Below, piece by piece: positions 1 through 8,623 of a DNA stretch of 64,000 nt; position 1 is the stretch's first letter, and every line of letters starts with the position of its first letter. Under the pieces are notes generated by a model that saw nothing but the letters and a program-made list of their open reading frames with translations, was not told where the DNA came from and searched no databases. The stretch comes from Tianweitania populi (GTDB lineage Bacteria > Pseudomonadota > Alphaproteobacteria > Rhizobiales > Rhizobiaceae): NCBI RefSeq assembly GCF_014652875.1, contig NZ_BMZQ01000001.1:62001-126000 (forward strand), written 5' to 3'. The position numbers were made by a program, and so were the translations under genes.

Positions 1-372
1 GCTGCCGCAGCCGTAGCGGTTCAATAATTGCTTGCCTGTGTATGCCGTTCAGCTTGTTGCGGCTTCGGCGAAGATGCGGCTGCGGTTTTCGCGCCGGCTT
101 GCCTTTACACCCCATGCCGCAGAGCTTCAGGTGAAGCCTGATGCAGCAAACATCAAACCGTGCAAACGTTGGCGGCTCAGGTGTTCAATCGAAGTAAGCG
201 ATGTCGAATGCGTTTCTATGAGCCTGCAAGCATGGAGGAGGTTCCCTCTCAAGAAAATAACATAACATATGTTAAAGCCGTATATAATGATGTGGGTAGG
301 AGAGGTTGAAGCATATCGACACGCTTTATTAGTTGAACTTATATCGACTGAATGCGGTCGTAGGGAGAAATC
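1..372. other. Noncoding leader before the Crp/Fnr gene
   Basis: I see no convincing gene here; the short reading frames on both strands have low-complexity, unnatural translations. The stretch contains a perfect 12-base palindrome, TAACATATGTTA, at 263-274, about 100 bases before the next start codon, which could be a regulator site. A ribosome-binding sequence AGGGAG at 362-367 precedes the TTG start of the next gene. Confidence 0.5.
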
Positions 373-1089
373 TTGTCCGACTTTTTTGTCCAAAAATTGC
401 GACATGGCGCTTCTCTGTCCGAAGACGACGAACGGGCGCTTCGCGCGCTTTGCATGAATGTCGACAAATTCGACCCCCAAAACGATGTGACGATGGAAGG
501 CGATAAGCCAAAAAGCATCAAGCTTGTGCTGGAAGGCTGGGCGTGCCGCTACAAGCTCCTCGAAAACGGCAAAAGGCAGATCATCTCACTGTTTCTACCC
601 GGCGACATGTGTGAGCCCTACATGACGCTGCCGCAGTTCATGGATCACTCGCTTGGCACGCTCACACCGGTTACGGTCGCGCGCGTGTCGCCGGAGGTTA
701 TCAAGGCCGTCGCACGTGAAAGGCCGCAAATCGAAAAAGCGTTGTGGTGGGATCTCTTGCTCGCCATGGCGATGGGACGCGAAAGCATTGTGACCCTCGG
801 GCGGCGTTCGGCCTCTGAGCGGTTGGGTCACCTTTTCTGCGAGCTGCATGTTCGGCTGGACAAAGTCGGGCTGGTGGATGGGCTTGGATATGAGATGCCG
901 CTCACCCAGTCTAATCTTGGCGATTTGCTTGGCATGTCGACCGTGCATGTCAACCGCTCACTGCAAGAGTTGAGGGCGGCAGGCCTGGTGACCATGCATG
1001 GCCGGCGTGTAACGATCCTTAATCTGGAAGGTTTGCGATCAACGTCACTCTTCGATCCCACCTATTTGCAAAGCTACACACAGGCCTAA
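373..1089 (+). CDS. Crp/Fnr family transcriptional regulator
   Basis: A 238-residue cyclic-nucleotide-binding-fold regulator. The N-terminal half carries the beta-roll (FLPGDMCEPYMTLPQ region). The C-terminal half carries a helix-turn-helix of the Crp type (TQSNLGDLLGMSTVHVNRSL, residues about 177-196) followed by the wing GLVTMHGRRVTI. The usual N-terminal cysteine cluster of oxygen-sensing Fnr is absent, so it is unlikely to sense oxygen through an iron-sulfur cluster. The start is TTG with AGGGAG a few bases upstream; the first ATG at 454 would cut into the domain. The gene lies just before an HWE kinase and CheB-like genes and may regulate them. Its ligand is unknown. Confidence 0.85.
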   Translation: MSDFFVQKLRHGASLSEDDERALRALCMNVDKFDPQNDVTMEGDKPKSIKLVLEGWACRYKLLENGKRQIISLFLPGDMCEPYMTLPQFMDHSLGTLTPVTVARVSPEVIKAVARERPQIEKALWWDLLLAMAMGRESIVTLGRRSASERLGHLFCELHVRLDKVGLVDGLGYEMPLTQSNLGDLLGMSTVHVNRSLQELRAAGLVTMHGRRVTILNLEGLRSTSLFDPTYLQSYTQA

Positions 1090-1142
1090 GTGAACTTTCG
1101 TGCGTTCGGGTTGTTTGGACGGTTCACTAAGAGGGGTTCTTC

Positions 1143-1823
1143 ATGACTGCGTTTGAAGACGCTAAGCAGCGCGCGGAACTTGAAGCAGACAATGCGCGGT
1201 TGCGTCGGCTGCTTGATCAACGTGACGCGCCGGGCGAACTAAGGCACCGGCTTGCCAATACCTTGGCGATGCTGAGGACCATCATCCGCAAATCAGCGGA
1301 AACCAAGCGCGACCTCGACGCCTATGTCGGGCATATCGAGGACCGCATCTCCACGGTAGCGCATGTCCATGCTGCCGTTGACAAGCATGGTGGCGTCGAG
1401 CTTCAAAGCCTCTTAGCCAACGAGTTGCTCCATTACGGAGCGAAGGAAGGCGAACAAGTCAAACTGGATGGGCCGTACCTGCTGCTGGAGCCCACGGCAG
1501 GGCAGGTCTTCGCGCTTGCTGTCCACGAATTGGCAGTGAACGCCGTGGAGCACGGTGCTCTGGGTATGGGCGAAGGCCGCGTCGATGTCGCGTGGAAGGT
1601 CGATCGCGACGGCGACGAGATGTTGGTCACCTTCACGTGGAAGGAAAGCGGTCAGACGGGGCTAAGCGAAGGTCGCCATAAAGGCTTTGGCACGGAAGTG
1701 CTGACGCAAATGTTGGCCTATGAAATGAAGGCGACCACGGCGCTCGCCGTGGAGGCCGATGGCCTCCGCTGCACGATCCGTCTTCCCCTGCCGCCTCGCA
1801 TCGGCTCGGTTCGAGAAGCTTGA
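1143..1823 (+). CDS. HWE-family sensor histidine kinase, soluble, no sensor domain
   Basis: A 226-residue kinase core. The phosphoacceptor box is HRLANTLAMLRTIIR with His about residue 35. The N-box AVHELAVNAVEHGAL lies near residues 126-140. TWKESG and the glycine box HKGFGTEVLTQML follow. His in the N-box plus the W-x-E motif defines the HWE subfamily, common in rhizobia. There is no transmembrane segment and no PAS domain, only a short coiled N-terminus, so signal input must come from a partner protein. GAGGGG precedes the ATG. The family phosphorylates single-domain response regulators, and one is present at 6963-7328. Confidence 0.85.
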   Translation: MTAFEDAKQRAELEADNARLRRLLDQRDAPGELRHRLANTLAMLRTIIRKSAETKRDLDAYVGHIEDRISTVAHVHAAVDKHGGVELQSLLANELLHYGAKEGEQVKLDGPYLLLEPTAGQVFALAVHELAVNAVEHGALGMGEGRVDVAWKVDRDGDEMLVTFTWKESGQTGLSEGRHKGFGTEVLTQMLAYEMKATTALAVEADGLRCTIRLPLPPRIGSVREA

Positions 1824-1904
1824 GGCTCAGAGCCTGACGACACTGGCGGCAGGTCTTGAGGAACCTGTGTGCGCCCATACGAACCGTTCAGGAAGGACTA
1901 CCGA

Positions 1905-2910
1905 ATGACAGCACCGGCCAAAAAGGACATTGTCGCGATCGGCGGTTAGGCCGGCAGCGGCGCGGTGCTGCGAAAGCTGATCGGTCAACTGCCGCAGGAT
2001 CTGGCGGCAAGTGTGTTCATCAGCACCCATATTCCGGCAAATTCGCTCGGCCACCTTTCGGATAGGCATTTCCAATGCCGCCGGGCGAAAAGTGTCACAA
2101 GCGCTGGATGGTCAGCCGATCGAGCGAGGCCAGATCCATGTCGCCGCACCGGATCGCCATCTCCTGCTGATCGGCGACACGATCCGGCTGAGCATGGGGC
2201 CGCGCGAGAACATGGTCCGGCCGGTGATCGATCCGACGTTCCGCTCGGCCGCCTTGTCGTTCGGCTCGGGTGTTGTGGGTGTGGTGCTGACCGGCATGCT
2301 CAATGATGGCGCATCCGACCTTCATGCGATCAAGGCCTGTGGTGGCACGGCGGTGGTCCAGCATCCGCTCGATGCCGAGGCAGATGAAATGCCGCTCGCG
2401 GCCTTGCAGAGCGTCGATGCCGATCATGTCGCGTCGGCCGATGATCTCGGCAGGGTCATTGCGGGCATTGTGGGCGAGAGCACGGACGGATCTCAATGTT
2501 TGTCCGACGAGTTGCAGCTTGAAGTCGATATCGCGGCTGGTCGAAGGCTGGGCAGCGCCAATCTGCTCCAGATCGCCGAACCCAGCGCCCTGTCCTGCCC
2601 GGATTGTCACGGCGTTTTGTCGGAAGTGCGCGGTTCGCGACCGCTTCGCTTCCGGTGTCAGATCGGTCACGGTTACACGGCCGAAGCGCTTGCCTCGCAT
2701 ATCACGGAAGTGGACGAGGCGATCAGGGTTGCGATGCGCGTGATGGAAGAGCGCGTGACCCTTGTTGATCGCATGGCCCGTGATGCCCGCGACACCGGCC
2801 GCCCCACGGTCGCCGAGCTTTATGAAACTCGGGGAGAAGAATATCGACGCTACGCAGCGACCCTCAGGCAGGCCGCCATTCTTTCGCTGCATCACGGTCG
2901 CTCGACCTAA
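1905..2910 (+). pseudogene. CheB-like protein-glutamate methylesterase, broken
   Basis: A full-length CheB catalytic domain (about 335 codons) can be read only across two lesions. Reading from ATG 1905, the segment KKDIVAIGG is followed at 1947-1949 by TAG, where the family has the nucleophilic serine (GG-Ser-AG); TCG to TAG is a single-base change. The frame continues as AGSGAVLRKLIGQLPQDLAA to about 2062, where a +1 shift moves the rest into another frame beginning near SNAAGRKVSQALDGQP. That distal frame holds PDRHLLL, the LTGMLNDGASDL aspartate motif and a zinc-ribbon-like C-x2-C-HG segment near residue 195. The enzyme cannot be made in active form. A distal fragment (2011-2910, 299 residues) remains open. 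Confidence 0.75.
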
Positions 2911-3006
2911 GAAGATATCTGACGGACGCGCTTCTTACGGCCGGCAGAAGCGATTAGCATTGCTAGTGCCTTTGACCTTTGACTCGCAGCTGAAACAGAC
3001 CGTCCC

Positions 3007-3204
3007 ATGCAGAAACAGTTGACGCCAACCGAGGCCGCCGACGAACAAGAGACCATTGCAGTGGTCGGGATCGGCGTCTGCGCGCTCTCGCTTCGCTCGT
3101 TCGAACAGGTCTTTGCCGATATCGATCCTGAACTTGGCACGGCTTATCTCGTCGCCGTGCGCCAGCAGGAGGGCTTGATGTCGGCACCGTCGTTGAGGTG
3201 CTGA
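3007..3204 (+). pseudogene. N-terminal CheB fragment of a CheB-CheR-PAS hybrid, frameshifted
   Basis: The 65-codon frame starts with an acidic N-terminus and EQETIAVVGIG, which matches the first strand of the CheB domain in CheB-CheR hybrids. The expected ASAGG nucleophile motif reads VCALSL instead, so the active site is lost. After LVAVRQQEG the frame runs into nonsense, but the frame continued at 3174 reads LDVGTVVEVLKRQVSMPV, as expected for the domain. A one-base loss near 3172-3174 therefore separates this fragment from the following one. Confidence 0.65.
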
Positions 3205-5588
3205 AGCGACAGGTTTCCATGCCTGTCAGCATAGCGGCCGACGGCGAGCTTTTAAAGCCCAACCAGGTTTTCGTCGGTGGCCCCGACGACATGATCACGA
3301 TCGAGGATGGCCACGTCCATATCCGGCCGGCTGCCGAGCCTGTCGGCCAGCGCGGCACGATCGATTCCATGCTGATCTCGATCGCCGAACATGCCCATGA
3401 CCGCGCCATTGCCGTGATCCTGTCCGGCCTTGGTAGCGATGGCACGGCGGGCGTAACCGCAACCAAGAAGTTCGGCGGCTTGTCGATCGCGGAACTGGCG
3501 AAAGATGAAGCGGAGGCCAGCCAAGCTGCGGTCGGGCCGCTTGGTGCTGCCGATCTCCAACTGCCCGCCGACGAGATCGCCCAGCACATTCTTCTTTACG
3601 CCAGGAATCTGTCTCAGCTCATCGAGACCGGCGCGGATGATGAAATTTCGGCCGATCTTGAAGGGCAGATCACGCAGATCACCACCATTCTGCGCAACGT
3701 CACCAGCCACGACTTTCATGGATACAAACGCGGCACCTTCACCCGGCGCGTTCACCGCCGCCTTCAGGTTCTGCAAATCGAAACCGTCGAAGCCTATGTC
3801 GAAAGGCTGCGCGCCGACCGTGAGGAAGTGCAGAACCTTTTCCAGGATCTGCTGATCGGCGTCACGCAATTCTTCCGCGACCCAGCCGAGTTCGAAGCAC
3901 TTGAGCAGGAAATGCCGCGTTTGTTCGAAGGCAAGGAAGCCGGCGACCAGTTTCGCGTCTGGGTGCTGGGCTGCGCCACCGGCGAGGAAGCCTATTCGAT
4001 CGCCATCCTGCTGCGCGAGCATATGGCGACGCTCGACCATCCGCCGGAAGTCCAGATTTTCGCAACTGATCTGGATGCGCGCGCCCTTGGCCTTGCGCGG
4101 GCTGGGCGCTATTCCAGCACCATTGCCGCGCATGTGCGGCCCGACCGCCTGTCACGATGGTTCGTGCGCGAGGGCGACACCTATTGCGTATCCAAAGAGT
4201 TGCGCGAGATGTGCATCTTCTCGCCGCACAACGTCGTCAAGGACGCGCCCTTTTCGCGCATCGACATCCTGTCTTGCCGCAATCTCCTGATCTACCTCAA
4301 CGGCGACCTGCAAAACCGCGTCATTCCGATCTTTCACTTTTCGCTAAGGCCGGGAGGCGTGCTGTTTCTGGGTTCGTCCGAGAACGTCACGCGCCACGCC
4401 AAGCTGTTCGCGCCGGTTGACCGTAAGAACCGCGTGTTCCGGCGTTTGGAAACCGCGACCCGCATCATTCCGGATTTTCCGCTCAGTCCGCGCACCCGCA
4501 GCATCGATCCTCAGATCATGGCGCCCTTGTCGGGGCTGCCGGCACCGCGGCTGACCAGCTCGATCAACCGCCAGGCTGAAGCGGTCGCGGAGCGCTATGC
4601 GCCGGCCTATGTCGTGGTCGATACGCATGGAGACGTGCTGCATTTCTCGGGCCGAACAGGGCGGTATTTTGAACCCGCCGCCGGCGCTGCCACGCTCAAT
4701 CTTCTGAGCCTCGCGCATCGCGACCTTCGCCTCGATCTTCGCTCCGCGCTGCACCGTGCCACCGCCGAAGGAACACGCATCGAGGTGCCGCGCGTCGTGA
4801 TCCGCCAGGATGATCGCGCTTACGCCGTCAACGTCGTGATCGAGCCGCTGGGCAACGGAGACGTGACGTCCCTGATCGTCCTGTTCCAGGATGCCGGGCA
4901 GGTGGCGGAAAGCAGTTCCAAGGGCGATGGTGGGTGGTTGACGGCCGACGAACATGTCCAGCGCCTCGAAACCGACCTGCGCGTTACGCGCGACCGCCTC
5001 CAGGCCACGATCGAGGAATTGGAGTCGACCAATGAGGAACTGAAATCCTCCAATGAGGAATATCAGTCGATCAACGAGGAATTGCAGTCGGCCAATGAGG
5101 AAATGGAGACCTCGAAGGAAGAGCTCCAATCAGTCAACGAGGAACTGCAGACCGTCAATGGCGAACTCGGTCATCGCGTTTCGGAACTCGGCCGCACCAA
5201 TTCCGACCTGAAGAACCTGCTCGAAGCGACCCAGATCGCAACGGTCTTCCTCGACAACGATCTGCGCGTGCGCAACTTTACGCCGGCGGCGACCGAGATC
5301 TTCCACCTGCTCGATACGGATGTCGGCCGTCCGCTCGACCATGTCGTTTCCCGCGTTGCTTATCCCGAACTGCAGGACGATGTCCGCCGTGTTCTGAAGA
5401 CGCTGTCGGTGGTGGAACGCCAAGTGAGCGATCCCGCTGCCGGGCGTCATTTCACAGCGCGTGTGCTGCCTTACCGCAGCGTCGACAATTACATCAGCGG
5501 CGCCGTGGTCACCTTCATGGACCTCACCGTCGCTTACAAGGCGGAAGCTGCACTTCGTCAAAGCGAACAGCGCTTGCGTCTGGCTTGA
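3198..5588 (+). CDS. CheB(remnant)-CheR-coiled coil-PAS hybrid protein, both ends frameshifted
   Basis: A 796-residue frame opened by an accidental GTG. It holds the rest of a CheB domain (VILSGLGSDGTAGV near residue 74), then CheR helices, then a CheR methyltransferase domain with the SAM motif WVLGCATGEEAYSI and the SCRNLLIYL segment. A coiled coil of repeated (S/T)NEEL heptads (about residues 595-665) and a PAS domain follow. In intact relatives this continues into PAS-PAS-HWE kinase. Here the frame stops at TGA 5586-5588 directly after RLRLA, where loss of one T from a T-run shifts into the next frame. Hybrid CheB/CheR proteins of this type couple methylation chemistry to two-component signalling. 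Activity of the split product is doubtful. Confidence 0.7.
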   Translation: MLKRQVSMPVSIAADGELLKPNQVFVGGPDDMITIEDGHVHIRPAAEPVGQRGTIDSMLISIAEHAHDRAIAVILSGLGSDGTAGVTATKKFGGLSIAELAKDEAEASQAAVGPLGAADLQLPADEIAQHILLYARNLSQLIETGADDEISADLEGQITQITTILRNVTSHDFHGYKRGTFTRRVHRRLQVLQIETVEAYVERLRADREEVQNLFQDLLIGVTQFFRDPAEFEALEQEMPRLFEGKEAGDQFRVWVLGCATGEEAYSIAILLREHMATLDHPPEVQIFATDLDARALGLARAGRYSSTIAAHVRPDRLSRWFVREGDTYCVSKELREMCIFSPHNVVKDAPFSRIDILSCRNLLIYLNGDLQNRVIPIFHFSLRPGGVLFLGSSENVTRHAKLFAPVDRKNRVFRRLETATRIIPDFPLSPRTRSIDPQIMAPLSGLPAPRLTSSINRQAEAVAERYAPAYVVVDTHGDVLHFSGRTGRYFEPAAGAATLNLLSLAHRDLRLDLRSALHRATAEGTRIEVPRVVIRQDDRAYAVNVVIEPLGNGDVTSLIVLFQDAGQVAESSSKGDGGWLTADEHVQRLETDLRVTRDRLQATIEELESTNEELKSSNEEYQSINEELQSANEEMETSKEELQSVNEELQTVNGELGHRVSELGRTNSDLKNLLEATQIATVFLDNDLRVRNFTPAATEIFHLLDTDVGRPLDHVVSRVAYPELQDDVRRVLKTLSVVERQVSDPAAGRHFTARVLPYRSVDNYISGAVVTFMDLTVAYKAEAALRQSEQRLRLA

Positions 5589-6985
5589 CCGTTGGCGGCT
5601 TGGCCAGCTGGGACTGGAACATGCTGACCGGCGTGATCAACTGGTCCGAAGCGCATTACAGGATGGAAGGCTATGAGGTCGGGGAGGTCGTTCCGACTTA
5701 CGAGACATGGATCGCGCGCGTCCATCCCGACGATCGGGCATCGACCGAAAAAGCCCTATCAACGGCACGCGACAAGCATACCGATTACGAGCACGGCTTC
5801 CGCTCTCTTCACCCCGATGGCACGATCCGCTTCCTGTATGCGCGCGGCATCTTCTTCTACGACGCGGACGGTCAGCCTGTTCGCATGATCGGCATCATGG
5901 AAGATGTCACCGATGCGCGGTCGGCGGAAGAGAGGCTGCGGGCGAGCGAGGAGCAGTTCCGCCAGTTCGGCGAAGCGTCTTCGGACGTGCTGTGGCTGCG
6001 CGACGCCGAAACCCTCCAATGGGTTTATCTGACGCCTGCCTTCGAGACGATCTATGGCCTGGATCGCGAGCAGGCGACCAGCGGCAACGATCTGCGCAAC
6101 TGGGTCGAACTCATCCTGCCGGAAGACCGCGAGCACGCCATTGGCGAGATCCGCCGCGTCAGGAAGGGCGAGCGGGCGGCGTTCGAATATCGCGTCCGCC
6201 GTCCTGTCGACGGACAGATCCGGTGGTTGCGGAACACGGACTTTCCGATCTTCGATGCCGACGGCACCGTGCGGCAGATCGGCGGCATCGGGCGTGACAT
6301 CACCGATGAACGTGCGACGGCCAAGCGCATGGAGGTCCTGGTCGCCGAGCTTCAGCACCGCACCCGCAATCTCATCGCCGTCGTGCGGTCGATGGCCGAC
6401 AAGACCCTGCGAAGCAGCGGCGACCTCTCGGATTTCAGAAGCCGCTTCCGTGAGCGGTTGGATGCGCTGGCGCGCGTGCAAGGCTTGTTGTCTCGCCTGA
6501 AGGAAGGTGATCGCGTAACCTTCGACGAGTTGATCCACACTGAGCTTGCGGCCCATGGCGTGACGGAGGGCCATTACGGCTCGACCATCGTGGAAGGCCC
6601 GGCGGACGTGCGCCTGCGCTCCATGACGGTTCAAACCCTAGCAATGGCCTTGCATGAACTGGCCACGAACGCCGTCAAATACGGTGCCTTGGGGCAAAGC
6701 TCCGGGCAGCTGACGATCACTTGGTCGCTGGAACCGTCAGGCCCAGGGAACAAACCGTGGCTCCACATAGATTGGCGTGAGACTGGGATCGTGATGCAGC
6801 CACCGGGTTCGGCTCCGCGCGGTTCGGGTCAAGGTCGCGAACTGATCGAGCAGGCACTACCCTATCAGCTCGATGCCAAGACCTCATACAAGCTTTTGCC
6901 TGATGGAGTTCATTGCACGATCTCGGTGCCGGTTTCCGCCACCACCTTGGAAGGTAACGAGCATGAATCAAGCGACCCTGCGTGA
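5585..6985 (+). CDS. PAS-PAS-HWE histidine kinase (C-terminal part of the hybrid)
   Basis: A 466-residue frame overlapping the previous stop. It has two PAS domains (WDWNMLTGVINWS near residue 8, and FRQFGEASSDVLWLRDAET near 127), each ending in a G-I-x-x-D-(V/I)-T-D PAC motif. The HWE kinase core has H-box LQHRTRNLIAVVRSMADKTL, N-box ALHELATNAVKYGAL and IDWRETG. Similarity begins at the first codon, with no room for a proper start, so this is the natural continuation of the 3198-5588 frame. It might be expressed by translational re-initiation at TTG 5585 and function as a soluble PAS kinase. It overlaps the response-regulator gene by 23 bases. Confidence 0.75.
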   Translation: MTVGGLASWDWNMLTGVINWSEAHYRMEGYEVGEVVPTYETWIARVHPDDRASTEKALSTARDKHTDYEHGFRSLHPDGTIRFLYARGIFFYDADGQPVRMIGIMEDVTDARSAEERLRASEEQFRQFGEASSDVLWLRDAETLQWVYLTPAFETIYGLDREQATSGNDLRNWVELILPEDREHAIGEIRRVRKGERAAFEYRVRRPVDGQIRWLRNTDFPIFDADGTVRQIGGIGRDITDERATAKRMEVLVAELQHRTRNLIAVVRSMADKTLRSSGDLSDFRSRFRERLDALARVQGLLSRLKEGDRVTFDELIHTELAAHGVTEGHYGSTIVEGPADVRLRSMTVQTLAMALHELATNAVKYGALGQSSGQLTITWSLEPSGPGNKPWLHIDWRETGIVMQPPGSAPRGSGQGRELIEQALPYQLDAKTSYKLLPDGVHCTISVPVSATTLEGNEHESSDPA

Positions 6986-7328
6986 CTGCCGCATCCTCGT
7001 GGTGGAAGACGAATATATGCTGGCCGATGAGTTGCGAAGCGAGTTGCTCGATGCTGGCGCGATCGTGCTTGGCCCTGTCGGCACGATTGAAGATGCGCTC
7101 GAACTGATTTCGGCCGAGACGGCGATGGACGGCGCGATCCTCGACATCAATCTGCGCGGCGAAATGGTCTTTCCCGCCGCCGATTTGCTGACACAGCGCA
7201 ACGTGCCTTTCGCCTTCGCCACGGGCTATGAGGACTCGGCCATCCCCGATCGTTTCAAACAGATCACCCGCTGTGAAAAGCCGGTGGACCTGAACCGGAT
7301 CACCCAGGCGCTGCGGCAGGTGGCGTGA
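6963..7328 (+). CDS. Single-domain response regulator (CheY-like)
   Basis: A 121-residue receiver domain. The acidic pocket is VVEDEY, the phosphoacceptor aspartate lies in GAILDINLRG, the switch Thr/Ala region is FAFATGYED, and the conserved lysine is in CEKPVDL. There is no output domain. The ATG at 6963 lies inside the 3' end of the HWE kinase gene, which implies translational coupling and a cognate pair. Such stand-alone receivers commonly serve as phosphate sinks or partners of HWE kinases. The phospho-signal's destination is not visible in the window. Confidence 0.88.
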   Translation: MNQATLRDCRILVVEDEYMLADELRSELLDAGAIVLGPVGTIEDALELISAETAMDGAILDINLRGEMVFPAADLLTQRNVPFAFATGYEDSAIPDRFKQITRCEKPVDLNRITQALRQVA

Positions 7329-7484
7329 CCATCATCCGTGATGCGCAGGACTGGTCTGCCACAGCGATCCTATGATCTCGCGCTGAGGCACTTCGGTGGC
7401 CTCGGCCTGTTCCTTTGGTCTGCCTCTGCACCATAGAGGAGTATGATCCAGACGCACGAGGTCTTGGCGACTGGCTGCCAGAAC

Positions 7485-8294
7485 TCAGTGCTCTACGATG
7501 TTGGCGGGTGGATCTGTTTCGACCTCGAGACTAGTGAGCAGCCGCAGCTTGATGTCGACAAAGGCCGGGTCGCCACGGTGGCGGGGTTTGGGAAGCGGGA
7601 TGTCGACGATATCGGCGATACGGCCCGGGCGCGGCTCCATGACGACGACGCGATCGGACAGAAAAACGGCTTCCTCGACATCGTGCGTGACCATCAGCAT
7701 GGTGATGCGCTCATGTTTCCAGATGCGCAGCAGCTCGGTTTGCAGCTTTGAGCGCGTGAGGCTGTCGAGGGCACCTAGTGGCTCATCCAGCAGAAGCACC
7801 CGGGGTTGCGGGGCCAGGCTGCGCGCGATGGCAGCGCGCTGCGACATGCCGCCCGAGAGTTGGTAGGGAAACGCGCGCTCGAAGCCGGCGAGACCGACAA
7901 GGGCGATCAAGTCGCTGACCCGCTGCTGCCGCTGCTGTGTTGTCAGCCCCGACTTGTGCAAACCGAGATCGACGTTCTGCTCCACCGTCAGCCAAGGCAG
8001 CAAACGGTGATCTTGAAACAGGATGCCGCGCGACAGGGAAGGGGCGGCAACCTTATCGCCTTCAACCGAGACCGTGCCGCGATCGGGCTGGTCGAGCCCG
8101 GCCAGCATGCGCAGCAAGGTCGACTTGCCGCAACCGCTCGGACCGATCAGACTGACGAACTCCCCTTCTGCCACGGTTAGCGAAACATCCCGCAACGCAG
8201 GAACGTCGGCGCCGGCCGTCGTGAAGGTGCGCGACACGCCCCGAACCTCGATGGCGACTGCTTGTTCAGGATGAGACAAGGCTGCCAGGCTCAT
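7485..8294 (-). CDS. ABC transporter ATPase, SsuB/TauB/NrtD type
   Basis: A 269-residue nucleotide-binding subunit with Walker A GPSGCGKSTLL, signature LSGGMSQRAAIARSL, Walker B VLLLDEP and a switch histidine in MLMVTHDVEEA. It belongs to the nitrate/sulfonate/taurine importer group, which matches its two permeases and periplasmic protein upstream. Its ATG overlaps the ferredoxin stop codon (ATGA at 8291-8294). It is the last gene of a six-gene minus-strand operon. The transported solute is not determined; aliphatic sulfonates are the common substrate of this group. Confidence 0.9.
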   Translation of the reverse strand: MSLAALSHPEQAVAIEVRGVSRTFTTAGADVPALRDVSLTVAEGEFVSLIGPSGCGKSTLLRMLAGLDQPDRGTVSVEGDKVAAPSLSRGILFQDHRLLPWLTVEQNVDLGLHKSGLTTQQRQQRVSDLIALVGLAGFERAFPYQLSGGMSQRAAIARSLAPQPRVLLLDEPLGALDSLTRSKLQTELLRIWKHERITMLMVTHDVEEAVFLSDRVVVMEPRPGRIADIVDIPLPKPRHRGDPAFVDIKLRLLTSLEVETDPPANIVEH

Positions 8295-8623
8295 GGATTG
8301 CGGTCCTCGAACATGCGGTAGGTGGGGTCGGTATGGGTTCCGCGAGGCTTGGCATTGCTCCAGCCCATCGCGCGGGCAAAGCCACCCATCAAGCCTGCCT
8401 CGATCAGGTCCTGTTCGACAACCGGATCATCCGCATCCATGATGGGCGAAACATAGAGCGCATCGGTGGGACAGTAGAGTTCGCACAGGAAGCAGGTCTG
8501 GCAGTCCGCCTTGCGCGCAATTACCGGCGGCTTGTTTGGCACGGCATCGAAGACGTTGTCCGGACAGGCCTTTACGCAGATGTTGCATTCGATGCAGCGG
8601 GTATCACTCACGAGCTCGATCAT
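8291..8623 (-). CDS. 2[4Fe-4S] ferredoxin subunit
   Basis: A 110-residue protein with two cluster motifs near the N-terminus, CIECNICVKACP and CQTCFLCELYCP, and a tail of about 50 residues without cysteines. It is translationally coupled (ATGA) to the flavoprotein upstream and the ATPase downstream. Position and size suggest it is the electron-transfer partner of the flavoprotein, much as AprB partners AprA or iron-sulfur subunits partner fumarate-reductase-type flavoproteins. It is not obviously AprB itself. The two together are probably a soluble oxidoreductase acting on the imported solute (inference). Confidence 0.88.
   Translation of the reverse strand: MIELVSDTRCIECNICVKACPDNVFDAVPNKPPVIARKADCQTCFLCELYCPTDALYVSPIMDADDPVVEQDLIEAGLMGGFARAMGWSNAKPRGTHTDPTYRMFEDRNP

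Noticed and set aside
127-480. 117-codon minus-strand frame at the left edge
   Set aside because: Overlaps the start of the Crp/Fnr gene and its translation has no plausible fold.
1089-1128. AGTGAAC...GTTCACT inverted repeat after the Crp/Fnr gene
   Set aside because: Seven-base arms with a 26-base spacer are too weak to call as terminator or operator.
5000-5170. Tandem DNA repeat
   Set aside because: The repetitive bases encode the (S/T)NEEL heptad coiled coil normal for CheB-CheR-PAS hybrids, not a separate repeat element.
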